From Candidatus Aenigmatarchaeota archaeon (GTDB taxonomy: Archaea > Aenigmatarchaeota > Aenigmatarchaeia > QMZP01 > JAFGSV01): a stretch of 41,267 nt of DNA. The notes under the pieces are model-generated. The model saw nothing but the letters and a program-made list of their open reading frames with translations, had not been told where the DNA came from and searched no databases. Positions 1 through 8,465 of this stretch are shown here, one piece after another (position 1 is the first letter of the stretch; each line of letters starts with the position of its first letter). Made by a program: the position numbers and the translations under genes. Location: contig JAGGXP010000016.1 of assembly GCA_021163005.1 (NCBI GenBank), positions 1-41,267 on the forward strand, read 5' to 3'.

Positions 1-1139
1 AAATCCACGATTTCGGCGGCATCCATTGCCTTTTTTGAAAGCCCTTTCATGTCAACGGCACTCTCGGCCTTCTCTATCACATCAGGCCTGGACTTGGTCT
101 CCGGATGCTTTGCAACGAGGAACGAGCAGCAGTCGCTGTAGGGCAGAATCGATGTCCCGTATGTGCCGATCTCCTTCGCCGTCCTGACAATCTCTTCCTT
201 GTTGTCGCCTGCTATTGGGGTGAAAACAGGCAGGCCGGCTTTTTTGTATATGGTGTTCAGGTTTTCAAGTGTCTGGGATGCCACCTGCCCTACTGAATCG
301 CCTGTGACAAACCCCATGGCTTTCTCCCTTTCCGCTATCATTCCTGCAATCCTGAACATCACACGCCTGTAGATAATCATCCTGTATTTCGCCGGAACGG
401 CCATCACGAGCTGCTTCTGGATTTCCTCGAACGGCACCATGTAAAGCCGCGTCCGTGGCTGGTATTCCGAAAGTATTTTGACAAGCTTCTCAACCTTGTC
501 CCTGACTATGTCCTTCTGGGCTGTCCAGTTATGGAAATGCACAAAAACTATTTCACATCCCCGGCTGAACATCTTCCAGGCCGCTACCGGGCTGTCTATC
601 CCTCCGGAGAGCAGGGAAACGAGTTTTCCGGAACTGCCGACGGGCAGCCCTCCAAGGCCCTTTATCTTCGAGGTGTAAACGAACGCCGATTTGTTTGTTA
701 TTTCAACGAAGAATGTCACATCCGGCGAGGTGAGGTTCACAGGCCAGCCATACTTCTCGTTTACATAGTCCCCAAGCAGTATGTTCATCTCCTGGGATGT
801 GTGCCTGAATCCCTTGTCGCCGCGGACAGTGGAAATGGCAAATGACTTCGCCTTTTTTGGGGCAATGATGTCTATGGACTGCTTTATATCTGAAATGTCC
901 CTGTCAGCTTTTTCAGCAAAAGAGAATCCTGATATGCCCGGGACTCTTTTCAGTCTCTCAGCAATCCTCTTTTCATCGTCAGGGTCGTAGTCTATCACAA
1001 GTCTCCCGGAGGCTCTCTCTACGACGGGAGCGAATTCCTTAAGCGCAGTCTTTATGTTGTTTATCAGTGTCTTCTCGAAAAATCCCCTGTTTCTTCCCTT
1101 GAGTCCGATTTCTGAATAGTGCACGACTATGCATTCCAT
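1..1139 (-). CDS. thiI: ThiI, tRNA 4-thiouridine synthase (3' end cut by window edge)
   Basis: Reading the minus strand from ATG at 1139 gives 379 residues with no stop before the left edge. ThiI adenylates and thiolates U8 of tRNA. The protein starts MECIVVHYSEIGLKGRNRG, the usual ThiI N-terminus. A ferredoxin-like and THUMP region follows (about residues 1-165), then a PP-loop ATPase motif SGGIDS at 178-183. Near the end is the family motif PYSDCCSFLVAKHP, containing the conserved cysteine pair. No rhodanese domain is visible; archaeal ThiI proteins usually lack one, and their usual length suggests that only a few residues are missing. It is transcribed in the same direction as the neighbouring tRNA thiolase gene at 1214-2137. 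Confidence 0.95.
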   Translation of the reverse strand, partial: MECIVVHYSEIGLKGRNRGFFEKTLINNIKTALKEFAPVVERASGRLVIDYDPDDEKRIAERLKRVPGISGFSFAEKADRDISDIKQSIDIIAPKKAKSFAISTVRGDKGFRHTSQEMNILLGDYVNEKYGWPVNLTSPDVTFFVEITNKSAFVYTSKIKGLGGLPVGSSGKLVSLLSGGIDSPVAAWKMFSRGCEIVFVHFHNWTAQKDIVRDKVEKLVKILSEYQPRTRLYMVPFEEIQKQLVMAVPAKYRMIIYRRVMFRIAGMIAEREKAMGFVTGDSVGQVASQTLENLNTIYKKAGLPVFTPIAGDNKEEIVRTAKEIGTYGTSILPYSDCCSFLVAKHPETKSRPDVIEKAESAVDMKGLSKKAMDAAEIVD

Positions 1140-1213
1140 AACAAGAAAAAGGAGCTGATATTAAAAAACCCCACTTGCCGCATAGCCCAAACCGCAGGCC
1201 CCGCTTCATCTGC

Positions 1214-2137
1214 TCAGGATATTCCCAGTTTCCTGAGTGTGGAGCATGACTTGCATATCCTCTTCTTGCTGGGCTCTCCGCAGACCTCGCATTCCACTAT
1301 GGCGCTGCGGCTGAATTCCTTCTTCAGCATGGGTATGATTTTTATCATGTTCTGGATGATGCTGGTCTTTGTTCCGGGATAGTCTTTCTCTATCTCTTCA
1401 AGCTTCCTGTCAACATACTCACGGAAGGAGTCCTTTCTGTGTGGGCACGGCTTGTAAAGGACCTTAATGCCTTTCAGCTTCGTGAAGACTTCAGTTTCCT
1501 TATCTGTGCAGAAATAAAGCGGTTTTATCCTCGGTATGAAATTTTTGTGCTTTGCCGCCCCGGGTGATGGACCGAGCCGCGCCATGAGCTCGATGGAACC
1601 CTTGAAGAGGTTCATCAGGCTTGTCTGTACCTCGTCGTCGAGGTTGTGCCCGACCACCATTTTGGTGGCACCAAGATTCCTCGCCTCGCGGTTCAGTATC
1701 CGGCGCCTCAGTATGCCGCACAGCGTGCACTGGCTTATATCAATGTCCTTTTTCCGGGCGATTTCCATCAGCTGCTCGTTGGTCTTTCCGTACTCTTCCT
1801 CAAAAGTGAATATATGGTATTCTATGCCCAGCTTTTTGCAGAACCTCTTCATGTCTTCGAGCTGGAGCTCCCTGTAGTTCTTCACACCTTCGTCAACACC
1901 TATGGCGAACATCCTCTGCCCGCGCTCGCGCGCTATCTTGCTGACAACATATGCTACTGCCAGGGAATCCTTGCCCCCTGAGAGCGCGAAGCACAAGGTG
2001 TCGCGCTTCGTGAACAGCTTGTATTTCCTTATGGTTTTGTATACCTTCTTCTGGAAGTATTCAGTAAAGCACTTCCCGCACAGAGAGCCCTGCTGGAGTT
2101 TTATCACTCCAGGCCTGCCGCAGCGTATGCACTTCAT
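1214..2137 (-). CDS. ttuA: TtuA/NcsA (Ctu1) family tRNA 2-thiouridine synthetase
   Basis: This 307-residue protein matches the TtuA/Ctu1 family, which thiolates tRNA at U54 (TtuA) or at wobble U34 (NcsA/Ctu1) using a PP-loop and an Fe-S cluster. An N-terminal zinc finger has cysteines at 3, 6, 20 and 23. The PP-loop SGGKDS lies near residue 54, a central CTLC supplies cluster-type cysteines, GHNLDDEVQT follows, and the C-terminus carries a second zinc ribbon (CEVCGEP, then CKSC). All expected motifs are present. The sequence alone does not say whether U34 or U54 is the target. tRNA-Gln(UUG), encoded in this window, belongs to the class of tRNAs usually thiolated at U34. The start at 2137 lies 27 nt from a TATA-like box. 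Confidence 0.93.
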   Translation of the reverse strand: MKCIRCGRPGVIKLQQGSLCGKCFTEYFQKKVYKTIRKYKLFTKRDTLCFALSGGKDSLAVAYVVSKIARERGQRMFAIGVDEGVKNYRELQLEDMKRFCKKLGIEYHIFTFEEEYGKTNEQLMEIARKKDIDISQCTLCGILRRRILNREARNLGATKMVVGHNLDDEVQTSLMNLFKGSIELMARLGPSPGAAKHKNFIPRIKPLYFCTDKETEVFTKLKGIKVLYKPCPHRKDSFREYVDRKLEEIEKDYPGTKTSIIQNMIKIIPMLKKEFSRSAIVECEVCGEPSKKRICKSCSTLRKLGIS

Positions 2138-2157
2138 GGAAGACTATTGAAGTTCTG

Positions 2158-2169
2158 CTTTTTAAAAAG
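2158..2169 (-). promoter_or_regulatory. TATA-like box of the ttuA-type gene
   Basis: The palindromic run CTTTTTAAAAAG is centred 27 nt upstream of the ATG at 2137. This is the spacing of a TATA box to the first base of a leaderless archaeal mRNA, and it supports the chosen start. Confidence 0.6.
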
Positions 2170-2252
2170 TCTTTGATGCACTGAATTGATTAATAAAAAA
2201 CCCCGTATTATTTTATATGCACTCGCATTTTCTCTCCCTGCTGGAACGCAGG

Positions 2253-3497
2253 ATGTCCGGCAAAAGAATGCATCGTATGGAATCCGCATTCAGGAAGCTG
2301 AAGGGAGAGGTTGGCCCGGGGGTCATAACAGGCGGTGCGGACAACGACCCGGCAGGCATTGTGACATACACTACTGTGGGTGCGCTCTACGGCTATGCCC
2401 TTCTCTGGGTGCTTATCCTCTGCACGCCTCTCATGATAGTGGTACAGGAAATGGCCGGCAGGCTGGCACTGGTAAAAAAGAAGGGGCTGTCATCCATAAT
2501 AGTGGAGCACTACGGGAAAACACCGGCAACTGTGGTGATGACATCCCTTCTCATAGTGAACATAGCCACGATAGGCGCTGACATAGCGGGCGTTGCTGCA
2601 GTACTCGGACTCCTTACAGGCATAACATGGGCATTCTACATAATACCCGTAACTGCGCTCATCGGCTATCTCGTGCTGTTCAAGAAATACCGGTTCATAA
2701 GGAACATACTGATGATGCTTACGGGTCTTCTCGTGGTTTACATATTTTCCTCAGCCATGGCAAGTCCGGACTGGACACTCGTAGTTGAAGGACTCGTTCC
2801 GACATTCCTGCCTTCCATGGGTTTCGTGGCGGCGGTCGTGGGCGTGATAGGAACCACCATCTCGCCTTACATGCTTTTCTGGCAGGCATCTGACGAACTT
2901 GAGGAGCACAAAAGCATCATAAGGCCCAAAGAGGTGGAGATAGACACTGCTGTCGGCATGTCTTGGTCGAACATGATAGCTGCGTTCATCATAATAGCTG
3001 CTGCGTCCACACTGTTCGTGGCCGGCATCACAGTCGACACTGCAGAGGAAGCGGCTATGGCTTTGGCACCGCTTGCAGGGCGCTGGGCTTTTTTACTGTT
3101 CTCGATAGGCATAATAGTTTCCGGATTCCTTGCACTTCCCGTGCTGGCCGCGTCGTCCGCATTCGCGGTCTCGGAAACATTCGGCTGGAGGGAAGGGCTC
3201 AACAAAAAGGTGCTTTCGGCAAAGGGTTTCTACTTCGTCTTCATGTCATCGCTGCTCGTCGGCTCAGCGCTCGCCTTCCTGCCCATAAACCCCATACATT
3301 TCCTGTACTACACACAGGTGCTCGACGGTTTCCTGACGCCGTTCCTTGCCCTGATGCTCCTGTTCATGTGCAACAAAAAGGCCATCATGGGGAAATACAC
3401 GAACAACTGGATAAGCAATGTCATAGGCACGGCTCTTGTCGTGATACTGCTGCTGCTTGATGTGTTCCTTGTCGGCCAGATTTTCGGATTCTTATGA
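2253..3497 (+). CDS. NRAMP-family divalent cation transporter, non-canonical metal site
   Basis: This is a multi-spanning membrane protein of 414 residues, about 11 hydrophobic segments, with NRAMP (SLC11/MntH) features. TM1 reads GGADNDPAGIVTY, where canonical transporters have DPGN. TM6 reads IGTTISPYMLFWQASDELEE, where they have MPH. The conserved Asp-Pro is kept, but the metal-binding Met and the His of TM6 are absent, so the substrate may not be Mn2+/Fe2+. An in-frame ATG at 2217 would add 12 residues but lies inside the TATA-like run at 2208-2218, so ATG 2253 is preferred; this choice is uncertain. The stop overlaps the next start (ATGA), which implies translational coupling. Confidence 0.85.
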   Translation: MSGKRMHRMESAFRKLKGEVGPGVITGGADNDPAGIVTYTTVGALYGYALLWVLILCTPLMIVVQEMAGRLALVKKKGLSSIIVEHYGKTPATVVMTSLLIVNIATIGADIAGVAAVLGLLTGITWAFYIIPVTALIGYLVLFKKYRFIRNILMMLTGLLVVYIFSSAMASPDWTLVVEGLVPTFLPSMGFVAAVVGVIGTTISPYMLFWQASDELEEHKSIIRPKEVEIDTAVGMSWSNMIAAFIIIAAASTLFVAGITVDTAEEAAMALAPLAGRWAFLLFSIGIIVSGFLALPVLAASSAFAVSETFGWREGLNKKVLSAKGFYFVFMSSLLVGSALAFLPINPIHFLYYTQVLDGFLTPFLALMLLFMCNKKAIMGKYTNNWISNVIGTALVVILLLLDVFLVGQIFGFL

Positions 3498-3901
3498 AAG
3501 GTGCGTACATCCTCATAATAAAACTGGAAAAGCCAGAGGAAATCATTGTCGGCAGGCTTGGAAGCCTGCTGTTCAGAAGAGGCTTCTACGCCTATGTTGG
3601 CTCTGCAATGAACGGGATTGAGCAACGCGTTTCGTATCACCTGAAAAGGAAAAAGACACTTCACTGGCACATAGACTATCTCCTGAAGAAGGGAAAAGTG
3701 ACTGATGTGCTTGTAGCAGAAGGCATGAAGAGTCTCGAATGCATGACAGCCCAAAGGCTTGGTGCGCGTCTTGATTCAGTCAAAGGCTTCGGATGCTCAG
3801 ACTGCAGATGTAAAAGCCACCTCTTTTATTCAGAAAGCAGGGAGGCTCTGGTAACAATAATAAAGAAATTTTCTCACGCAACATTCACAGTTCAACGCTG
3901 A
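3494..3901 (+). CDS. DUF123 / Uri-type GIY-YIG-like nuclease domain protein
   Basis: This 135-residue protein matches the archaeal DUF123 family, related to GIY-YIG endonucleases. The GAYILIIKL and GFYAYVGSAMNGIEQRVSYHL segments resemble the GIY...YIG core and the following Arg helix. HWHIDYLL is the typical next motif, and the GCSDCRCKSHLFY segment near the C-terminus carries three cysteines. The biological substrate is unknown. It overlaps the transporter gene by ATGA and converges on, and slightly overlaps, the gene on the other strand that ends at 3885. Confidence 0.85.
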   Translation: MKGAYILIIKLEKPEEIIVGRLGSLLFRRGFYAYVGSAMNGIEQRVSYHLKRKKTLHWHIDYLLKKGKVTDVLVAEGMKSLECMTAQRLGARLDSVKGFGCSDCRCKSHLFYSESREALVTIIKKFSHATFTVQR

Positions 3902-4208
3902 ACTCGTTTCCTCTGAGTATTTTTACATCGCCCTTGCAGCGGGGACAGCGGACGCCGTTCTTCAGTATCTCAGGGTCCCCCTTCCAGTCGCAGGAAAGGC
4001 ACTGTATCTTTGCCTTGACAGGCTTTACCCTGATTTTCACCTTGCTGAGCGGGCTTTCCCAGGCAAGATACTCGTAGAGCTTTAAGAAATCTTCAGGCAT
4101 GCCGCGAAGCTCACCGAGCTTTACTGTGGCCTTCTTGTATTTTCCTTCCTTCAGAAGTTCTATGAGGCTGTCAACTGCCTTTTCCTCACGCAAATGTTTT
4201 ATCTCCAT
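3885..4208 (-). CDS. HypA-like zinc-ribbon protein
   Basis: This 107-residue protein has an N-terminal alpha/beta half and a C-terminal zinc ribbon with CLSC and CPRC pairs near residues 70-73 and 87-90, the layout of the nickel metallochaperone HypA. In true HypA the N-terminus begins Met-His-Glu and His2 binds nickel. Here it begins MEIKH, so the nickel site appears to be missing, and no hydrogenase gene is in the window. A role as a general zinc-ribbon adaptor is equally possible. The start at 4208 is preceded at 26 nt by TTTTTTAAATC (4229-4239). The 3' end overlaps the convergent DUF123 gene by 17 nt. Confidence 0.65.
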   Translation of the reverse strand: MEIKHLREEKAVDSLIELLKEGKYKKATVKLGELRGMPEDFLKLYEYLAWESPLSKVKIRVKPVKAKIQCLSCDWKGDPEILKNGVRCPRCKGDVKILRGNEFSVEL

Positions 4209-4289
4209 ATCTCGTATTTGGCCGGCAGATTTAAAAAATCCACATCAACCCGGCCGCGCCTGGATTAATAAATTTGCCGGCAGATAATA

Positions 4290-5018
4290 ATGTACTATAT
4301 GAAAAACAACGGCCACGGAAGTGAAAAGGAAATTCTTGAACGTCTGCCGCATGAGAACACATGGGAACAGATTATGTACGAGGTGGTTGCAATGAACAAC
4401 CTCGACCCATGGGACCTTGACATAGCCGCGCTTTCCGTCGGCTTCTCGGAGTATATAAAGAATCTTGAAGACCCCGACTTCAGGATTCCGGCAAAGTGGG
4501 TGATAATAGCTGCCATACTGCTCAGGATGAAATCCGATTACATCAAGATAATGAAGATGGATGCCGACCCTGATGAAAGCGGCTACATAGACTTTGAGGG
4601 CATCGATGATGCTGTCCTTGATGAAGAGCCGAAAATCTCCGAGAAGGACGTGGATCCCATGGAGGCCCTCCCGAAAAGGAAGCCCGTAAGGAGCATAACG
4701 ATAACGGATCTTGTCGATTCCCTTAGGAAGGTCCTTGCAACTGAGAAGAGAAGGGACATGAAAATAAAGAGAGCCCGCGGGAAGATAAAGATAAAGACAG
4801 ACGATATCGGTGCACGGATAGAGAAGCTTTACAGCAGGATAACGGGTATACTTGAAAGGATTGACGAGAAGCACGTGCCATTTTCAAAGATTGTCGGCAA
4901 GTGGGAGAGGGAAAATGTGGTTAATGCCTTCATGCCTCTCATACATCTGGACAACCAGAAGAAGGTCGAATGCCTCCAGAAAGACATGTTCGATGAGATA
5001 CTCATCAAAAAGCGCTAA
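4290..5018 (+). CDS. scpA: Segregation and condensation protein A (kleisin)
   Basis: This 242-residue protein matches ScpA, the kleisin that bridges SMC heads and recruits ScpB. The N-terminal block ENTWEQIMYEVVAMNNLDPWDLDIAALS (given here for its PWDLDI motif) and the following helix with LLRMKSDYI are characteristic of the family. A variable acidic middle follows, then a C-terminal winged-helix-like part. It lies in one run with a small membrane protein gene and scpB. ATG 4290 is used; ATG 4299, three codons later, fits the distance from the TATA-like run at 4265-4275 slightly better. No smc gene is in the window. Confidence 0.9.
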   Translation: MYYMKNNGHGSEKEILERLPHENTWEQIMYEVVAMNNLDPWDLDIAALSVGFSEYIKNLEDPDFRIPAKWVIIAAILLRMKSDYIKIMKMDADPDESGYIDFEGIDDAVLDEEPKISEKDVDPMEALPKRKPVRSITITDLVDSLRKVLATEKRRDMKIKRARGKIKIKTDDIGARIEKLYSRITGILERIDEKHVPFSKIVGKWERENVVNAFMPLIHLDNQKKVECLQKDMFDEILIKKR

Positions 5019-5048
5019 TCTTTTATGGATTTCCGGTAATTATTCCTT

Positions 5049-5426
5049 ATGAGATACTACGGCATTCTTATCCTTGTCTTGGTGTGCCTGATAGCGTCTG
5101 TGGCTGTGCAGGGGCAGGACCTTTTCGCTTCAACGCTGTTCACAGTTGGCTACGGCGCCATGTCTGTCGTGCTTCTGATAGGCTCGAAGAGGGAAGAGAG
5201 CTTCGCTGTTGACATGACGCTCGGCATGCTGCTCATATTCGCGACAGGTTTCATGTCAACCCAAACATTAATAGAATTGCTCACAAATAATTCCACAGAA
5301 CCGGTGATTTTCAAGCTGACCATAATAGCATCACTGGACTTTGCCGCGCTGAGCTTTTTCAGGTCAGCTGCGGAGATGAGGCACATAAAGACAATAACTG
5401 GTGACGGAAGGTATGCAATCGGATGA
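5049..5426 (+). CDS. Small membrane protein between scpA and scpB
   Basis: This 125-residue protein has four hydrophobic segments. They are an N-terminal stretch resembling a signal anchor (GILILVLVCLIASVAVQG), then YGAMSVVLLIG, a segment around TLGMLLIFATGFMSTQ, and TIIASLDFAALSFF. I do not recognise the family. A TATA-like run near 5020-5029 lies about 25 nt before the ATG. The last 14 nt overlap scpB in another frame, so translation of the two is probably coupled. Its place between the two condensin accessory genes is suggestive, but no function can be read from the sequence. Confidence 0.75.
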   Translation: MRYYGILILVLVCLIASVAVQGQDLFASTLFTVGYGAMSVVLLIGSKREESFAVDMTLGMLLIFATGFMSTQTLIELLTNNSTEPVIFKLTIIASLDFAALSFFRSAAEMRHIKTITGDGRYAIG

Positions 5427-5982
5427 CGAGCACAAGGGGCTTATAGAGGCGGCGCTGTTCATGTCATCTGAGCCGCTCACAATTGAACAGCTGTCAAAGA
5501 TAACAGGTGTCAATTCTCTCGGTTATGTAAAGGGAAAACTGCTCGAACTCAGGAACGAATACCAGAACAGAGGCATACACGTGGCAGAGACCCCTGAAGG
5601 ATGGCTTTTCCGTGTGGACAGGAAGCACACCGACAAGGTTGCCAGCCTGACACCATATGCCGATATACCCGAAGGCCAGAAGAGGACCCTTGCGCTGATT
5701 GCCTACAAGGAACCCATAGCACAGTCGGAGATAATAAAGATACAGGGGAACAAGAGCTACAGCTACATAAAGGCTCTCATAAGGCGGGGTCTTGTGAAGT
5801 CGGAAAGGCACAAGAGGACGAGAATGCTGTCTCTTACGCAGGAATTTGAAAGGTACTTCGGCGCGGACAAGAACAGGATAAGGGAACAGATGATTGAAAA
5901 GTTCAGAAAGATTTCATCAAATGCCGGCGCTGAGAAGCAGGGAATCCAGCCGGAAGCGCATGAAACTGAAAGCTTATTATGA
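5413..5982 (+). CDS. scpB: Segregation and condensation protein B
   Basis: ScpB is a dimeric tandem winged-helix protein that binds the kleisin ScpA. The sequence shows the family N-terminus (HKGLIEAALFMSSEPLTIEQL), the first winged helix, and the second winged helix with the hallmark ALIAYKEPIAQSEI followed by SYSYIKALIRRGLV. The tail after about residue 160 is charged and poorly conserved. ATG 5413 gives 189 residues; an in-frame GTG at 5401 would add four. The gene overlaps the 3' end of the small membrane protein gene. Confidence 0.92.
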   Translation: MQSDDEHKGLIEAALFMSSEPLTIEQLSKITGVNSLGYVKGKLLELRNEYQNRGIHVAETPEGWLFRVDRKHTDKVASLTPYADIPEGQKRTLALIAYKEPIAQSEIIKIQGNKSYSYIKALIRRGLVKSERHKRTRMLSLTQEFERYFGADKNRIREQMIEKFRKISSNAGAEKQGIQPEAHETESLL

Positions 5983-6003
5983 ACCGGGAATGAAATATAT
6001 TTT

Positions 6004-8430
6004 ATGGGGCCTGTAAAATCCTTTCTTTTTGCTTTTGTCATTGTGCTTATATTCGCACAGGCATCATGTGCTTTCACAGGAACCGTGGAGCTGATTTCAC
6101 CCGGCGACAATGCATGGACCAACAAAACCAATGCGCAGATGCCGTTCGTTTTTATTTTCACTGATGCTGAAAACGCCACAGCAGACTGCCAACTTGAAAT
6201 AAACGGTGCTGTTCGTGGGCTTGTCAATGCTGCCAACAATACAGAAACAGAGATATACGCGGATGCGGATTTCAGCGAAGGTCTGAACCTGTGGAACATC
6301 GCATGCACCAACGGGACATCAAAGACATCGGAAACGAGGTCTTTATTCGCTGACAGGCTGCCGCCGTCTGTTTACGTTCCGCATGTCCCGGCAGGTGGTC
6401 TTAATATAAGCACCATAAACTTTCTGATTCCGTTCAACTATACTGACGGGCTTTCCGGAAGGTCCAACTGCACTGCCTACCTGAACGGCACAAAGATGCA
6501 GACAGTTGAAGCAGAAAATGCGTCATCCGATTCATTCTTCAGCTTTCCCGTCAGCCCGGCCGGTTGGTATGAATGGTGGGTAAACTGCACAGACGAGGCA
6601 GGAAATACGGGCGGAACGCCTGTACTTGCAGTCAACAAAACTGATGCATCACCCATAAAGATAAACATGCCTGAAAACACGACCTATTACGAAAACGACC
6701 TTGCGCTCAATTTTGAGCATAAGCTTGATGTTCTTGACATAAGCTACTCGCTGGATGGACAGACTCCTGTGGGTGTTTCAGGCAATACCACATTCAGCGT
6801 GACCGGATACGGACAGCACAGCATTACTGTGAAGATAATAGACATATCTTTTGGGTATGAAAATCAGACTGTCTGGTTCACGACCGCTGGTCCGGAGGCA
6901 GTGGTTTCAATAGAAGAGCCGGAAGACGGTTCATCGTACGGAGCCACCGACATACCGGTTAATGCAACGACAAACAATCCTGCCCAATGGTGCGGGGCTT
7001 CCCTTGACGGCGGGAGCAACATGACGATGGAAAATGTCTCCTCAACATCATGGTATGATACCCTTTCATCTGTAGGAGAAGGCAACCATACCGTGACCGT
7101 GTGGTGCAACATCTCAGGTGACATGGTTTTCAGTAAAGCTGACTTCACTGTGCTGTCATCCGGCATGTCTGTGACCATACAGACGCCGCTGAACAGGACA
7201 TACTGGAAGGGCGAAGCCATAGACATGACGATATATGTCAGTCCCGGTGCAGATGCCTGCCTGTTCTACATGGATTCCAGCGGACCTTACGATGCAAACA
7301 AATACACAGGCGCGCTCTGGAACTACAACCTCACCGGAATGGCAGCCGGCAGCCACGAGCTGCTGGTGAGATGCAACGACAGCTCCGGATTTTACACAAG
7401 CGCAGAGAAGTCGTTCACCGTCATGGATGTCGAATGCCAGGACAATGAAACAGGGGTGTGCAGCGGTACTGAATACTGCAGCAACGGGGTATGCAAGGAA
7501 CTGTCCTGCCCGGGTTGCGGGTACGCCGAAAACCACACGTGTATGATGTATGAGTGCTGCGGCAGCGATGACTGCCTTCAGTCGCAGCACTGCCTCAATC
7601 ATGAATGCATAGCCATATCATGTGAATGCGGCGAGATTGTGAACCATACATGCAACGAGTTCGAATGCTGCTCGAATTTTGACTGCAAAATGAGTGAAGA
7701 ATGCGACACATCACAGCACCTGTGCATAAAGAAGGTGCTGAAGATAATAGCCCCCGACTCTGTTACAGCTGGTGAGGAGTTTGAGGTCGTGCTGCTGGAC
7801 AATAAAGGGCAGCCGGTTGCAGGCGCAAAGCTCAGGGTAGAATACAAGTCAGGCGTTACGGAAAGCCTGACCACTGACGAATTCGGCTCAGCTGCATTTA
7901 TTGCAAAGGAATCCGGGCCTGTGACAATAACAGCGGATATGGCGGGCTATGACAGGCAGACAGCCACATTTGAGGTGAAGCCGGGCTTTGACATGACCGC
8001 CTTCATACTGCTTCTGATCATCATACTTGGCGGGGGGACAGGCATCTTTTACTGGAAAAACCTCCCCGAACTGTCCCTGAAGAAGGAAGTCAACGGGCAG
8101 GAAGTGACGCTCAGGGTAAAGAACAGGAGCGGGGAGGACATGGAAAACGTCCTGATACTTGACACCGTCCCGAGGGGAGCCTTCATATCATGCGGTCTTT
8201 CACCGAGCATGGAAGATGTCGGAAACGAGACGCATCTGACATGGTATGCATCCCTCAGCAAGGACGAGGAGATAATGATAAGGTATCGTGCCTCCGCCGC
8301 CTCTGAATATTTCACAGTAAGGGTTGGAGACGACGAATATCAGAGCAACTCGAATCCCGTCAAGGTCCTGAAGGAAGCGATAGAAAACATAATTCACAGG
8401 AATCCGGAGGCAGAATATCCCGGCTATTGA
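6004..8430 (+). CDS. Membrane-anchored surface protein with Cys-rich domain
   Basis: This is an 808-residue protein. A signal peptide (KSFLFAFVIVLIFAQASCAF) is followed by several Ig-like beta domains with many N-x-S/T sequons (about residues 25-475). A Cys-rich block with 20 cysteines (about 478-580) contains two copies of the pattern NHTC-x4-CC-x4-DC-x5-C. A carboxypeptidase-regulatory-like beta domain follows, starting SVTAGEEFEVVLLDNKGQPV. One membrane helix (AFILLLIIILGGGTGIFYW, about 664-685) precedes a roughly 120-residue beta-rich domain predicted to be cytosolic. The fold and topology are inferred; I do not recognise a specific function. It resembles archaeal adhesins or S-layer-associated proteins. 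The start is set by the signal peptide. Confidence 0.8.
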   Translation: MGPVKSFLFAFVIVLIFAQASCAFTGTVELISPGDNAWTNKTNAQMPFVFIFTDAENATADCQLEINGAVRGLVNAANNTETEIYADADFSEGLNLWNIACTNGTSKTSETRSLFADRLPPSVYVPHVPAGGLNISTINFLIPFNYTDGLSGRSNCTAYLNGTKMQTVEAENASSDSFFSFPVSPAGWYEWWVNCTDEAGNTGGTPVLAVNKTDASPIKINMPENTTYYENDLALNFEHKLDVLDISYSLDGQTPVGVSGNTTFSVTGYGQHSITVKIIDISFGYENQTVWFTTAGPEAVVSIEEPEDGSSYGATDIPVNATTNNPAQWCGASLDGGSNMTMENVSSTSWYDTLSSVGEGNHTVTVWCNISGDMVFSKADFTVLSSGMSVTIQTPLNRTYWKGEAIDMTIYVSPGADACLFYMDSSGPYDANKYTGALWNYNLTGMAAGSHELLVRCNDSSGFYTSAEKSFTVMDVECQDNETGVCSGTEYCSNGVCKELSCPGCGYAENHTCMMYECCGSDDCLQSQHCLNHECIAISCECGEIVNHTCNEFECCSNFDCKMSEECDTSQHLCIKKVLKIIAPDSVTAGEEFEVVLLDNKGQPVAGAKLRVEYKSGVTESLTTDEFGSAAFIAKESGPVTITADMAGYDRQTATFEVKPGFDMTAFILLLIIILGGGTGIFYWKNLPELSLKKEVNGQEVTLRVKNRSGEDMENVLILDTVPRGAFISCGLSPSMEDVGNETHLTWYASLSKDEEIMIRYRASAASEYFTVRVGDDEYQSNSNPVKVLKEAIENIIHRNPEAEYPGY

Positions 8431-8465
8431 AATCATTTTTATCAGATTGTCACCAAAATAAAGAT

